Part shown: piece after piece, positions 1 through 6,031 of the stretch
How the letters are laid out: each line of letters starts with the position of its first letter
Position numbering within the stretch: the first letter of the stretch is position 1
Assembly (NCBI GenBank): GCA_003506735.1
Contig: DNYS01000135.1
Location: forward strand, 2,368-12,799
Length of the DNA: 10,432 nt
Reading direction: 5' to 3'
From: Nitrospinota bacterium
GTDB lineage: Bacteria; UBA8248
Notes under the pieces: generated by a model
The model's database searches: none
Seen by the model: the letters and a program-made list of their open reading frames with translations, nothing else
Told to the model about the DNA's origin: nothing
Made by a program: the position numbers and the translations under genes

Positions 1-244
1 CGAGAGGCTTTCCCGCGCCGGGGTATATGGGGGGGCATTCCCGGGCCGGATTCAAATGGGCCGCCAAAAACGAGGCCACCCGCCGGGCGTTGCGGAAGGC
101 CCGGCCGGCCGGAACGTTGCCGTGCACCGTCGTAATGGCACGCAGGTCGAGTTCGGGCGAGGCCATGGCCAGGGCGAGCGCAAGAGCGTCGTCCACGCCC
201 GGATCGCAATCAATAAGAGTTGGAAATCTTTTTTTCCTTGCCAA
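1..244 (-). CDS. Nucleoside hydrolase (inosine-uridine preferring family), N-terminal part
   Basis: Hydrolyses the N-glycosidic bond of ribonucleosides to free base plus ribose; a cytoplasmic salvage or catabolic enzyme. The first 81 residues are visible (family length is roughly 310-330), and the rest lies beyond the left edge. Reading leftward from TTG at 244, residues 10-19 read LIDCDPGVDD, the family calcium and catalytic Asp cluster: D12, D14 (general base in characterised members), D18 and D19. ITTVHGN at 37-43 matches the conserved ITTVxGN segment, and PPIYPGAGKPL near the edge matches the usual P-V-x-x-G-x-x-x-P-L segment. The TTG start is chosen because a GGGAGG ribosome-binding site lies 6 nt upstream, an in-frame TGA lies five codons upstream, and the next ATG (codon 27) would remove the Asp cluster. 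It is divergent from hyuA. Purine or pyrimidine preference cannot be told from this part. Confidence 0.88.
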   Translation of the reverse strand, partial: MARKKRFPTLIDCDPGVDDALALALAMASPELDLRAITTVHGNVPAGRAFRNARRVASFLAAHLNPARECPPIYPGAGKPL

Positions 245-391
245 CGCGAACCTCCCTCACGCCCGGCGTCCGGATATGATTTTCAGCCAGCGTCCGGAAT
301 CGGGCAAAAATATGCAAATGAAGACAAATATTTTCCGTTTTACTTACCAAAAATTCAAAATACAATCCTGTGGGCATCCTTGTTATGCAAA

Positions 392-420
392 ATATTAAAT
401 AATAAATGAAGTTAATTCAA
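392..420 (-). promoter_or_regulatory. Candidate sigma70-type promoter for the nucleoside hydrolase
   Basis: Read on the minus strand, TTGAAT (420 to 415) and TAATAT (397 to 392) are separated by exactly 17 nt. Each hexamer matches the consensus at 4 of 6 positions. It would give a leader of about 140 nt before the TTG start at 244. In AT-rich DNA such matches arise easily, so this is a weak call. Confidence 0.25.
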
Positions 421-443
421 TGACTTGCAATGCATGTCTCATT
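419..443. repeat. Imperfect dyad, possible operator
   Basis: AATGA (419-423) and TCATT (439-443) flank the palindromic core TGCAATGCA (426-434). The arms are unequally spaced from the core (2 and 4 nt), so the dyad is imperfect. Its left edge touches the candidate minus-strand -35 box, the position expected for a repressor or activator site. No regulator gene is visible in the window. Confidence 0.25.
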
Positions 444-458
444 TGTTTTATTATTATC

Positions 459-486
459 ATTATTGTTCGGGCCGCCAATTATTGTT
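459..486. repeat. 9-bp direct repeat in the divergent spacer
   Basis: ATTATTGTT occurs at 459-467 and again at 478-486, 19 bp start to start (close to two helical turns), with a GC-rich linker between. This layout could suit a regulator that binds direct repeats, but chance in AT-rich sequence is a serious alternative. Confidence 0.25.
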
Positions 487-505
487 GTATCTAATTGAGA
501 TATAA

Positions 506-533
506 CCAGTTACTGGAGAATACACCTCCTGTA
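506..533. promoter_or_regulatory. Overlapping dyads upstream of hyuA
   Basis: CCAGT-T-ACTGG (506-516) is an exact 11-nt inverted repeat around one central base. It overlaps a second hairpin-like element, TAC-T-GGAG (511-518) with CTCC-T-GTA (526-533), which has a 7-nt loop and one T/T mismatch. Both lie just upstream of a TTGACA hexamer and just downstream of TATAAC (501-506), so they could be an operator. No T-run follows, so this is not a terminator. Confidence 0.3.
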
Positions 534-535
534 CA

Positions 536-564
536 TTGACAACTCTCGGTTTTTATTGTACTTA
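536..564 (+). promoter_or_regulatory. Candidate promoter for the hyuAB operon
   Basis: A perfect -35 consensus TTGACA lies at 536-541. A 17-nt spacer leads to TACTTA (559-564), which is a poor -10 box; the better TATA-like hexamer at 563-568 would need a 21-nt spacer. If used, transcription would start near 570, about 100 nt before hyuA. The weak -10 would be consistent with activator dependence, which is inference. Confidence 0.3.
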
Positions 565-627
565 TAGCGCTTTATCGCCCATTCTTCCTTGGGTGCTCCT
601 GATAAGCTAAAAGGGCATTTCACCCGG

Positions 628-645
628 GGCGGAATACATTCCCCC
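628..645 (+). other. Short hairpin in the hyuA leader
   Basis: GGAAT (631-635) pairs with ATTCC (638-642) across a 2-base loop, and the stem can continue past one C/C mismatch with two more G-C pairs. It lies about 30 nt before the hyuA ATG. A loop of two bases is strained in RNA, so it may instead be a DNA dyad or chance. Confidence 0.2.
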
Positions 646-674
646 ATTGCAAAACCTTGAGCGGTAAATCCCAT

Positions 675-2777
675 ATGGCAAATCAACCACGTTCAGCATC
701 ATCGGCCCGGCGCAGGCTTGTCACCGCAATTGATATCGGGGGAACCTTTACCGATATCGTCATCTACGACCAGAGCAGTGGCAAATCCCTCGTCGGAAAG
801 CATCTCACGACACCCCACGATCCCTCCATCGGGGCGCTGGCCGGCCTTCGCTCTCTCCTTGAGGAATTCAATCTTCGATTCAAGGAACTCAGCCAGGCGA
901 TTCACGCCACGACGCTGGCGGCCAACGCCATTATCGAGCGCAAAGGGGCCACCACCGGCCTTGTGACCACAAAAGGGTTTCGGGACATTCTCCTCATCGG
1001 CCGCGAGTCGCGGTACGACATCTACGACCTGGTGCCCGAATTTCCCGAACCGCTCGTTCCGGGGCCGATGCGCTGTGAACTCACGGAGCGAATCTCCGGA
1101 ACCGGAGAAGTCCTCCAGCCCATGAGTTCCCAGGAGATCAAGGTGACCATCCAGGAGCTCGTGGACAAGGGAGCCAACTCCATCGCCGTTTGCCTGCTCC
1201 ATTCCTACATCAATTCCGAACACGAAAATTCCGTCGCCAAGGCCATCACCGATTCGTTCCCGGACATTGACTTCAGCCTCTCCTCCAAGGTGTGCCCCGA
1301 AATCCGGGAATACGAACGGACCTCCACCACCGTGGCCAACGCCTACATTCAACCGATCATATCCAGGTATCTGGATGACCTCGAATCCAATCTCGACGAT
1401 GTGCCCCTGTACATCATGCTCTCGAACGGCGGCATCGCGACGGCCCGCTCGGCCGCCGAATCCCCCATCCGCATGGTGGAATCGGGCCCGGCGGGCGGGG
1501 CCCTGGCCGCGGCTTATTTCGGCGCCCTGAGCGGCTACGAAAACGTCATGTCCTTCGATATGGGCGGCACCACCGCGAAATCGTGCATCATCGAAAACTC
1601 GCGGCCCCATTTCACCTTCAATTTCGAAATTGCCCGCGTCAAGCGTTTCAAGAAAAACAGCGGCCTGCCCATCCAGATTCCCTGCATCGAATTGATCGAA
1701 GCGGGCGCCGGCGGCGGGAGCATCGCCTATATCGACGAATTGGGGCTCCTCAAGGTGGGCCCCGAAAGCCAGGGCGCCTCGCCCGGCCCCGCTTGCTACG
1801 GGCTCGGCGGAAACAGGCCCACCGTCACCGACGCCGACCTTATTCTGGGCTACATCAACTCGGAGTATTTCCTCGGCGGTGCGATGGAAATTTTCACTGA
1901 GGCCGCCATTCAGGCCATCAAGAAGAACATCGCCGAGCCTCTGAAAATTCAGGAAGTTCAGGCCGCCTGGGGTATCCACGAACTCGTCAACGAAACCATG
2001 GCCTCCGCCACGCGGATCCAACTCTCCGAGCGCGGATTGGACCCGCGCAATTTCACCCTCATCGCCACCGGCGGGGCCGGACCGGTCCACGCCTTCCATG
2101 TGGCCCGGAAGGTGGGCCTCCACCGCATCATCTGCCCGCCGGCCGCGGGTCTGGCCTCGAGCCTGGGGCTGCTGGCCGTTCCCTTCAAGGTCGATACGGT
2201 GGACAGCTACGTTTCCTCGCTCGAGGATGTGGACCTCACGAAACTCAACACGTTGCTGGTTGAGCGGGAAAAAGAGTGCCACGCCCTCCTCAAGACGGCG
2301 GGCGTGAAGGAAAGAGACATCCGAATCGAGCGAATGGCAGACATCAGCTTCGAGGGCCAGGGATATCCCCTGACGGTTCCCATCCCCTCGGGAACGCTTA
2401 AAACCAACCATATGGAAATCATCGAACAATCCTTCCGCGACCGCTATATCGAAGCGCACGGGCGGGCCATCAAAAATGTGCCCCTCCGGGTGTTCAACTG
2501 GAGGATATTCGGCATCGGACCCTCGCCCGCGGTGAAATTCAAGTTCGCCAACTTCCCCACAAAAGGGGGAACCAATCCGGTCAAGGGAACGACAAAAATT
2601 TTCCTGCCCGAAACCAATGGATTCCGGAAGGTGAACGTCTACAACCGTTATCTTCTCCGGCCCTCGCAGAAATTCAAGGGCCCGGCGCTTGTCGAAGAAC
2701 GCGAGACGACAACCGTCATCGGGGCCCGCTCGACCTTTTCGGTCGATAAAAACCTGAATCTCATCATCGAGTTGTAG
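675..2777 (+). CDS. hyuA: Hydantoinase/oxoprolinase family protein, subunit A (HyuA-like)
   Basis: Large subunit of an ATP-dependent cyclic-amide hydrolase of the N-methylhydantoinase/5-oxoprolinase type, acting in the cytosol with HyuB. The 700-residue product has the usual family length. DIGGTFTD (20-27) is the N-terminal phosphate-binding signature, and HATTLAANAIIERKGA follows at 77-92. The family blocks REYERTSTTVANAY (211-224), ESGPAGG (269-275), FDMGGTTAK (294-302), GAGGGSIAYID (344-354), a GPACYG block (371-376), ATGGAGPVHA (464-473) and PPAAGLASSLGLL (488-500) all follow in the usual order. ATG at 675 is preferred; an in-frame TTG at 657 would add six residues, and neither has a convincing Shine-Dalgarno. 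The substrate is unknown: hydantoin, 5-oxoproline, acetone and related families share these motifs. No acetone carboxylase gamma subunit is nearby, which argues weakly against that activity. Confidence 0.92.
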   Translation: MANQPRSASSARRRLVTAIDIGGTFTDIVIYDQSSGKSLVGKHLTTPHDPSIGALAGLRSLLEEFNLRFKELSQAIHATTLAANAIIERKGATTGLVTTKGFRDILLIGRESRYDIYDLVPEFPEPLVPGPMRCELTERISGTGEVLQPMSSQEIKVTIQELVDKGANSIAVCLLHSYINSEHENSVAKAITDSFPDIDFSLSSKVCPEIREYERTSTTVANAYIQPIISRYLDDLESNLDDVPLYIMLSNGGIATARSAAESPIRMVESGPAGGALAAAYFGALSGYENVMSFDMGGTTAKSCIIENSRPHFTFNFEIARVKRFKKNSGLPIQIPCIELIEAGAGGGSIAYIDELGLLKVGPESQGASPGPACYGLGGNRPTVTDADLILGYINSEYFLGGAMEIFTEAAIQAIKKNIAEPLKIQEVQAAWGIHELVNETMASATRIQLSERGLDPRNFTLIATGGAGPVHAFHVARKVGLHRIICPPAAGLASSLGLLAVPFKVDTVDSYVSSLEDVDLTKLNTLLVEREKECHALLKTAGVKERDIRIERMADISFEGQGYPLTVPIPSGTLKTNHMEIIEQSFRDRYIEAHGRAIKNVPLRVFNWRIFGIGPSPAVKFKFANFPTKGGTNPVKGTTKIFLPETNGFRKVNVYNRYLLRPSQKFKGPALVEERETTTVIGARSTFSVDKNLNLIIEL

Positions 2778-2782
2778 GAGGT
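2776..2782 (+). promoter_or_regulatory. hyuB ribosome-binding site overlapping the hyuA stop codon
   Basis: AGGAGGT (2776-2782) overlaps the hyuA TAG stop (2775-2777) and lies 9 nt before the hyuB ATG. Ribosomes finishing hyuA sit directly on this site, so translation of the two subunits is probably coupled, which suits a fixed subunit ratio. Confidence 0.8.
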
Positions 2783-2791
2783 ATTGAACAG

Positions 2792-4456
2792 ATGGTCCGA
2801 AGGGGAATCGACCCGATTACCTTGGAAGTTCTTTGGAGCCGGCTGATCGCCATCGCCGAGGAGGCGGACCGGGAGATCACCCGCACGGCTTTTTCGACCA
2901 CGGTGCGGGAATCGCACATGTTCGCCGTGGTCATTTTGGACACGAAGGGATACGCCATCTCCCAGGCCAGCTCCGCCATGCCCAGCTACGTGGGCTCCAT
3001 GCCGCTGACCATTCGCAAGCTTTTGAAAATGTTTCCCTCCGAATCGTTCCGGCCCGACGACCTGCTCCTCACGAACGACCCCTGGCTCGGAACCGGACAC
3101 CTCCAGGACATCACCTCGCTTTCCCCGGTTTTTCATAAGAAAAACCTCGTCGGTTTCATCGGAATCACATCGCACGTCGCCGACATGGGCGGTAAGCTCC
3201 GCTCGCCCGAGGTGAGGGACATCTACGAGGAAGGCCTTCAGCTTCCGCCTTGCAAGTACATGGCCGAGGGTCAGGTGAACCCCGACATTTTGCGGATCAT
3301 CCGCTCCAACGTCCGGGTCCCCGAGCAGGTCGAAGGCGACCTCATCTCCCACACGGCCGGCGTCAAGCTGGCCTCCCAGCGCATTCAGGCCATGCTCGAG
3401 GAATACAAGCTCCCCGATCTCGACCCGGTGGCCACGACGATCTTCCAGCGTTCCGAAAACGCCATGCGCGAGGCCATCAAAAAAGTCCCGGACGGGGAAT
3501 ACCGTTTCCACGTGAGCACGGACGGGTACGATGAGCCGCTGATTATCCGCGTCGAGGTGCGGGTGCGGGGCAGCAGCATCGTGGTGGACTTCACGGGAAC
3601 CTCGCCCCAGGTGGACCGGGGGCTCAACGCCGTCCTGAACTACGTATTTGCCTACTCGGCATACTCGCTCAAGGCCCTGTTCTGCCCGACGGTGCCCAAC
3701 AACGAGGGCAACTTCCGCCCCGTCACCGTCACCGCGCCCGAGGGAAGCATCCTCAACCCGCGTTATCCCGCGCCGGTGAACGGGCGCTCGATGGTGGGCC
3801 AGTTCATCCCCTCGGCCATTTTCGGGGCCCTGTGCAAGGCCGTTCCCGACCTGGTCCAGGCCGCCAGCGGCAGCCCCACCTGGGCCATCAACGCCGCGGG
3901 CGTGGATAAGCAGTCGCACCGCTTCGCCGGTAATTTTTTTCTGAACGGCGGCCAGGGCGCCTCCAAAAACCACGACGGCATCAGCTGCTTGAGCTTCCCG
4001 TCGAACACCTCGAACACGCCCATCGAAATCCTCGAGCACATCGTTCCTCTCCTGGTGGAGCGAAAAGCCATCATCCGCGACAGCGGCGGGACGGGCGAAT
4101 TCGTGGGCGGAAACGGCCAGCAGGTCATCATCAAATCCCTTTCGGACGCCCAGATTCTCCTCAGCTTCCTGAGCGAGCGCACGCGCCATCCCGCCTACGG
4201 CCTCTTCGGCGGAAAAAACGGCCGCATCGGCAAGGTGACGCTGAACGGGCGGCCCATCAACCCGAAGCGCCAGTGGGTCATGAACCCCGGGGACCGGCTC
4301 GTGCTCGAAGTGCCAAGCGGCGGCGGCTACGGCGACCCGAAGGACCGCAAGCGCGAAAGCATCGAACTCGACGTGCGCGAAGGCCAGCTCTCCATCCAAA
4401 AAGCGCGCGCCGAATATACCTTCGACGGGGAATATTCCGGCATCTCATCGTCCTGA
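2792..4456 (+). CDS. hyuB: Hydantoinase/oxoprolinase family protein, subunit B (HyuB-like)
   Basis: Partner subunit of HyuA in an ATP-dependent cyclic-amide hydrolase. The 554 residues are close to the usual length. Typical HyuB segments appear in order: DPITLEVLWSRL (7-18), a block containing ADREITRTAFSTTVRESHMF (25-44), LLTNDPWLGTGHLQD (92-106), GITSHVADMGG (124-134), YEEGLQLPP (145-153), then VDFTGTSPQVDRGLN, PVNGRSMVGQ and GGTGEFVGGNGQQVI, ending with GGGYGDP near the C-terminus. N95, D96, H103, D106, H128 and D131 are the polar residues usually conserved in the putative metal and catalytic region. The ATG is fixed by an AGGAGGT site. It is co-transcribed with hyuA and the following dehydrogenase. 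No truncation or missing block was noticed. Confidence 0.92.
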   Translation: MVRRGIDPITLEVLWSRLIAIAEEADREITRTAFSTTVRESHMFAVVILDTKGYAISQASSAMPSYVGSMPLTIRKLLKMFPSESFRPDDLLLTNDPWLGTGHLQDITSLSPVFHKKNLVGFIGITSHVADMGGKLRSPEVRDIYEEGLQLPPCKYMAEGQVNPDILRIIRSNVRVPEQVEGDLISHTAGVKLASQRIQAMLEEYKLPDLDPVATTIFQRSENAMREAIKKVPDGEYRFHVSTDGYDEPLIIRVEVRVRGSSIVVDFTGTSPQVDRGLNAVLNYVFAYSAYSLKALFCPTVPNNEGNFRPVTVTAPEGSILNPRYPAPVNGRSMVGQFIPSAIFGALCKAVPDLVQAASGSPTWAINAAGVDKQSHRFAGNFFLNGGQGASKNHDGISCLSFPSNTSNTPIEILEHIVPLLVERKAIIRDSGGTGEFVGGNGQQVIIKSLSDAQILLSFLSERTRHPAYGLFGGKNGRIGKVTLNGRPINPKRQWVMNPGDRLVLEVPSGGGYGDPKDRKRESIELDVREGQLSIQKARAEYTFDGEYSGISSS

Positions 4457-4460
4457 TTTT

Positions 4461-5474
4461 ATGACCGCCGCCGCCCCCAGGTGGGTCGCCGTCACCGCGA
4501 CGGAGGATTTTCCCGTCACCCTGGCCTTCGTCCGGAAGGCGCTGCGGGGCGTCGCTCCCGTCCGGGTGGTCCCCCTGCCCTTCAGGCCGCTGGGCAAGAC
4601 CCTCGAAAAAAAGTTCGCCAAGGCGCTCCGGGGCGCGGAGGGGATTCTCCTCCGGCCGGGCTACATCACGCCCTCTCTTCTGGATCGGTTGCCCGATTTG
4701 CGCGTCATCGGGGTTCACGGCGCCGGGGTCGATCAGGTGGACGTCGAGGCATGCACCGAGCGAGGGGTTCTGGTCACGAACACGCCGGGCGCCAACGCGG
4801 ATTCGGTCGCGGAGCTAACCATCGGCTTGATGCTCAGCCTCTTCCGCCGCATTCCCCAGAGCGCCGCGCGCGTCCGCGCCGAACGGGTTTGGGGAGAGGC
4901 GCGCCACACGGGAAGGGAACTCAAGGGGAAAACGGTGGGCCTCGCCGGCATCGGCCAGATAGGCGAACGGGTCACGAACATCGCCAAGGCCTTCGGGATG
5001 AAAGTCATCGCCCACGATCCGGGGCTCAGCGGAAAGGAAATCCGCGCGCGCGGGGCCAGGCCGGTGAAGCTCGACGCCTTACTCGCGGGCGCCGATATCC
5101 TCTCACTCCATGCACCCCATATTCCGGCGACGCATCATCTCATCGGCCCCAAGGCGATCGCCAAGATGAAAAAGGGGGCCTTCCTGGTCAATGCCGCCCG
5201 CGGGCCCCTCATCGACGAGAGGGCGCTCGCCCGCGCGCTTCGCTCCGGCCGCCTGGGAGGCGCCGCGCTGGATGTGCTCGAAGGAGAGCCCCCGGACCCC
5301 GAGAGCCCGATTTTCGGGGCGCCCAACGTGATCCTCACCCCCCACATGGCGGGCTCCACCCTCGAATGCCTCGAAGCCATCGCCCGGACGGCCGGCGAGG
5401 ACATCGCCCGTGTCATCCAGGGAAAACGAGCCAAATATCCCGTCAACAAGCCCGCGCGAAAACGCGGGGGCTGA
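4461..5474 (+). CDS. NAD-dependent D-2-hydroxyacid dehydrogenase (phosphoglycerate dehydrogenase-like)
   Basis: Interconverts a D-2-hydroxyacid and a 2-oxoacid with NAD(P)H in the cytosol. The 337-residue protein has the two-domain layout of the family. The Rossmann nucleotide-binding motif GxGxxG is G163-G165-G168 within GKTVGLAGIGQIGERV. The catalytic triad residues are R247 (NAARGPLIDE), E276 (DVLEGEPPDP) and H295 (TPHMAGST). HGAGVDQVDVEACTERGVLV (86-105) and NTPGANADSVAELTIGLML (107-125) are classic family segments. No ACT or other C-terminal regulatory domain is present, so a catabolic or detoxifying hydroxyacid role is more likely than the serine-pathway SerA. ATG starts 4 nt after the hyuB stop without a clear Shine-Dalgarno, so translation is probably coupled. 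The exact substrate is unknown, though glyoxylate or hydroxypyruvate-type acids are plausible. Confidence 0.92.
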   Translation: MTAAAPRWVAVTATEDFPVTLAFVRKALRGVAPVRVVPLPFRPLGKTLEKKFAKALRGAEGILLRPGYITPSLLDRLPDLRVIGVHGAGVDQVDVEACTERGVLVTNTPGANADSVAELTIGLMLSLFRRIPQSAARVRAERVWGEARHTGRELKGKTVGLAGIGQIGERVTNIAKAFGMKVIAHDPGLSGKEIRARGARPVKLDALLAGADILSLHAPHIPATHHLIGPKAIAKMKKGAFLVNAARGPLIDERALARALRSGRLGGAALDVLEGEPPDPESPIFGAPNVILTPHMAGSTLECLEAIARTAGEDIARVIQGKRAKYPVNKPARKRGG

Positions 5475-5477
5475 TCC

Positions 5478-5873
5478 TCACTCCCGGTACTCGATGCGGG
5501 GCCACAGGTCCCACGCGCGCGCCACGAGCCGCGCCTCGCCCTGATCGAACAGACTCACCCGCACCCCCCGGCTCTGGTTGAACAGATCCTTGTAGAGGAT
5601 GGGCACGTCCAAATCGCCCACGGCGTCGTCGAGGGCCCGGAATTTTTCGAGTCCCTTCCGCAGGTTGGCCATCCCCCCCTTATGCTGGCGCCGCTGGATC
5701 TTCACGAACCCGGCCGCGATCTGAATCAGCCCCTGGTAGAATAATTTCGGGTTCGGCTCGGACACGGCCCAGACATTCTCCCACGCCTCGTGGGCACTCC
5801 AGTACTCCCTCTGGTTGAACAAAAACACCCCTGCGTCGCTGTCGGCGCACCAGGGAATGGGGTAGCCAGCCAT
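5478..5873 (-). CDS. DUF309 domain-containing protein
   Basis: A 131-residue soluble protein of the DUF309 family, whose molecular function is not established. The hallmark helix motif is clear: FNQREYWSAHEAWENVW (19-35), with H28, E29, W31, E32 and W35. It is followed by the second signature YQGLIQIAAGFVKIQRRQHKGG (46-67), which continues into a leucine-containing helix. The H/E-rich helical pair is like a small helical bundle. ATG at 5873 has an AGAGG site 5 nt upstream. The gene converges on the dehydrogenase, and the two stop codons are only 3 nt apart, leaving no room for a terminator between them. It is divergent from the cyclase gene across a 158-nt spacer. Confidence 0.85.
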   Translation of the reverse strand: MAGYPIPWCADSDAGVFLFNQREYWSAHEAWENVWAVSEPNPKLFYQGLIQIAAGFVKIQRRQHKGGMANLRKGLEKFRALDDAVGDLDVPILYKDLFNQSRGVRVSLFDQGEARLVARAWDLWPRIEYRE

Positions 5874-5908
5874 CGATACCTCTTTCCGCAGGAATGCGAA
5901 TCGATCGA

Positions 5909-5928
5909 GCGGGATTCATGAACCCCGC
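5909..5928. repeat. 20-bp inverted repeat, candidate operator
   Basis: GCGGG (5909-5913) and CCCGC (5924-5928) flank the self-complementary TTCATGAA (5915-5922). Nine of ten base pairs of the dyad match; only 5914 (A) and 5923 (C) do not. It lies 36 nt upstream of the DUF309 start and about 100 nt upstream of the cyclase start, with no T-run, so a protein-binding site is more likely than a terminator. Confidence 0.4.
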
Positions 5929-6006
5929 ATACCGCCGGATCCTACCTCATTGATCCATTCCGATCCCAGCGGATAGACTCATCCAACGGCATGATAATAT
6001 AGACCG

Positions 6007-6024
6007 TATAATCCTTACCGGAGG
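6007..6024 (+). promoter_or_regulatory. Consensus -10 box and ribosome-binding site of the cyclase gene
   Basis: TATAAT (6007-6012) is a perfect -10 hexamer. The Shine-Dalgarno CGGAGG (6019-6024) lies 7 nt before the GTG start. If the -10 is used, transcription would begin around 6018-6020, almost on the Shine-Dalgarno, leaving a leader of only about a dozen bases. No recognisable -35 lies 16-18 nt upstream (CAACGG at the 17-nt spacing), so an activator may be needed or the -10 may be fortuitous. Confidence 0.4.
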
Positions 6025-6031
6025 CCCTCCC

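Larger units (their letters stand above)
245..674. other. AT-rich divergent intergenic control region
   Basis: This 430-nt stretch separates the leftward nucleoside hydrolase from the rightward hyuA. I counted 37 G/C in the 120 bases 361-480 (about 31%), against clearly GC-rich coding DNA on both sides. No protein-coding signal was found. It holds candidate promoters in both directions, several short dyads and a 9-bp direct repeat, which are listed separately. It most likely carries both promoters and operator sites for a local regulator, which is inference. Confidence 0.7.

Noticed and set aside
27..409. Two overlapping plus-strand open frames of 117-123 codons
   Set aside because: They lie antisense to the nucleoside hydrolase N-terminus and run into AT-rich spacer. 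The sequences have low-complexity Arg/Ala/Ser composition and no family motif.
699..2459. 586-codon minus-strand open frame opposite hyuA
   Set aside because: It is a shadow of GC-rich codon bias. The peptide is His/Gly/Asp/Arg-rich without recognisable motifs, while the plus strand carries all HyuA blocks.
3900..4060. Possible acetone carboxylase rather than hydantoinase identity for hyuAB
   Set aside because: No gamma subunit follows and the gene lengths fit the hydantoinase/oxoprolinase pair, so the general family call is kept.
2648..4399. 583-codon minus-strand open frame opposite hyuB
   Set aside because: Same kind of antisense shadow; the HyuB motifs on the plus strand are decisive.
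4481..5581. 366-codon plus-strand frame overlapping the dehydrogenase
   Set aside because: Arg/Pro/Gly-rich off-frame translation of the dehydrogenase gene with no motif.
5937..5966. Three GATCC words in the DUF309/cyclase spacer
   Set aside because: Spacing is irregular (14 and 10 bp) and the word is short, so chance is sufficient.
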